DNA from: Oryzias latipes | Taxonomy: Eukaryota; Chordata; Actinopteri; Beloniformes; Adrianichthyidae | DNA length: 64,000 nucleotides | Assembly: GCF_002234675.1 (NCBI RefSeq) | Contig: NC_019875.2 | Location: 23,058,299-23,122,298, forward strand | Direction of reading: 5' to 3' | Shown here: positions 63,530 to 64,000 of the stretch, piece by piece | Position numbering within the stretch: the first letter of the stretch is position 1 | Layout: each line of letters begins with the position of its first letter | Translations under genes and position numbers: made by a program | Notes under the pieces: model-generated | The model's database searches: none | What the model was told of the DNA's origin: nothing | Seen by the model: only the letters and a program-made list of their open reading frames with translations

Positions 63530-64000
63530 ATGAAGTCCAACTCCGATCATCTGTAGAGCAATTCTAAAAGCGTGATGATGCATTTCTTTAGCCAAATGAA
63601 CAACTTGTTATCATGCAGCAGAGCGGCAGTGGTTCATAAAGAATTCATCTCTGAGTTGTGGAATAAGACTGCCTCCATTTCCCATCATCCCTTTGTTTAC
63701 ACTCTCCCGCTAGCTTACAACCCCTCACCCCCACAATCTAACATTACCAGTGAGCAATATTGGAGCTATCCAGCCATCAAGTTTAGAGCCAGATGCCAGT
63801 TCGGACAAACAAAGACGTACATGAATCTAGATGTCAACTAGTGGAGCGGAGCAGACAGGTTGCCGTTGTTGGTCTTACATCACACCTACAAACTTTTTAC
63901 AACTGTATTTAGTTGTCTGCTCCTGATTCACAATGATTTGAATAAAAATTTAAAAAAAGACGCAGAAATGAAATTTTAAGTCTAATTTCCTTTATGTCCT
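63530..64000 (+). mobile_element. MASNI-MITE copy 8, running off the window
   Basis: Left end gtccaactccgatcatctg. The core phrase gagcaatattggagctatcc is present but the ATG is lost (ttaccagtgagcaat). The right end lies beyond the window. Confidence 0.8.

Larger units (their letters stand above)
56921..64000. other. camsap2 intron 1 (to the right edge)
   Basis: No CAMSAP first exon or any other gene could be read here on either strand. It holds the nested transposons at 58,344-60,229, a (TG)n tract, palindromes and a MASNI-MITE. Confidence 0.55.

Overview
This window is nuclear DNA from a bony fish (teleost). It has vertebrate-type split genes with GT-AG introns, AT-rich non-coding DNA, and many short fish-type DNA transposons and microsatellites. 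There is no sign of bacterial, plasmid or viral organisation. Gene identities come from reading spliced exons by eye against remembered vertebrate families. Exon phases were checked by arithmetic and agree throughout, with one exception in camsap2.

Layout. (1) 1-8607, minus: an AKNA-domain gene, best called aknad1 from its position beside gpsm2; its 3' end runs off the left edge. (2) 9158-9847: a shared head-to-head promoter region. (3) 9.8-19.2 kb, plus: gpsm2 (LGN), complete, 14 coding exons, about 665 aa, with TPR repeats and C-terminal GoLoco motifs. (4) 19.28-30.5 kb, minus: wdr47, complete, 16 coding exons, about 916 aa, tail-to-tail with gpsm2 and only about 70 bp between the poly(A) signals. 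(5) 30.5-33.1 kb: intergenic DNA plus the camsap2 3' UTR, containing an inverted pair of piggyBac-like MITEs. (6) 33,085-56,920, minus: camsap2, 20 constitutive exons plus one probable cassette exon; the first coding exon is not in the window, so the gene should continue past 64,000. All of 56,921-64,000 reads as intron 1.

All four genes belong to microtubule, centrosome or spindle biology. AKNA-family proteins act at centrosomes, LGN orients the spindle, and WDR47 is reported to work with CAMSAPs at microtubule minus ends. wdr47 and camsap2 are direct neighbours here, whereas the human genes lie on different arms of chromosome 1.

The main surprises are these: an extra base in a T5 run (35,700-35,704) of a conserved camsap2 coiled-coil exon that would truncate the protein before the CKK domain; a gpsm2 whose second GoLoco motif has decayed; a MITE family present eight times, most copies with a trace of a short reading frame starting MASNIGAIQPY; nested hAT elements with exact 8-bp target duplications; and several near-perfect palindromes.
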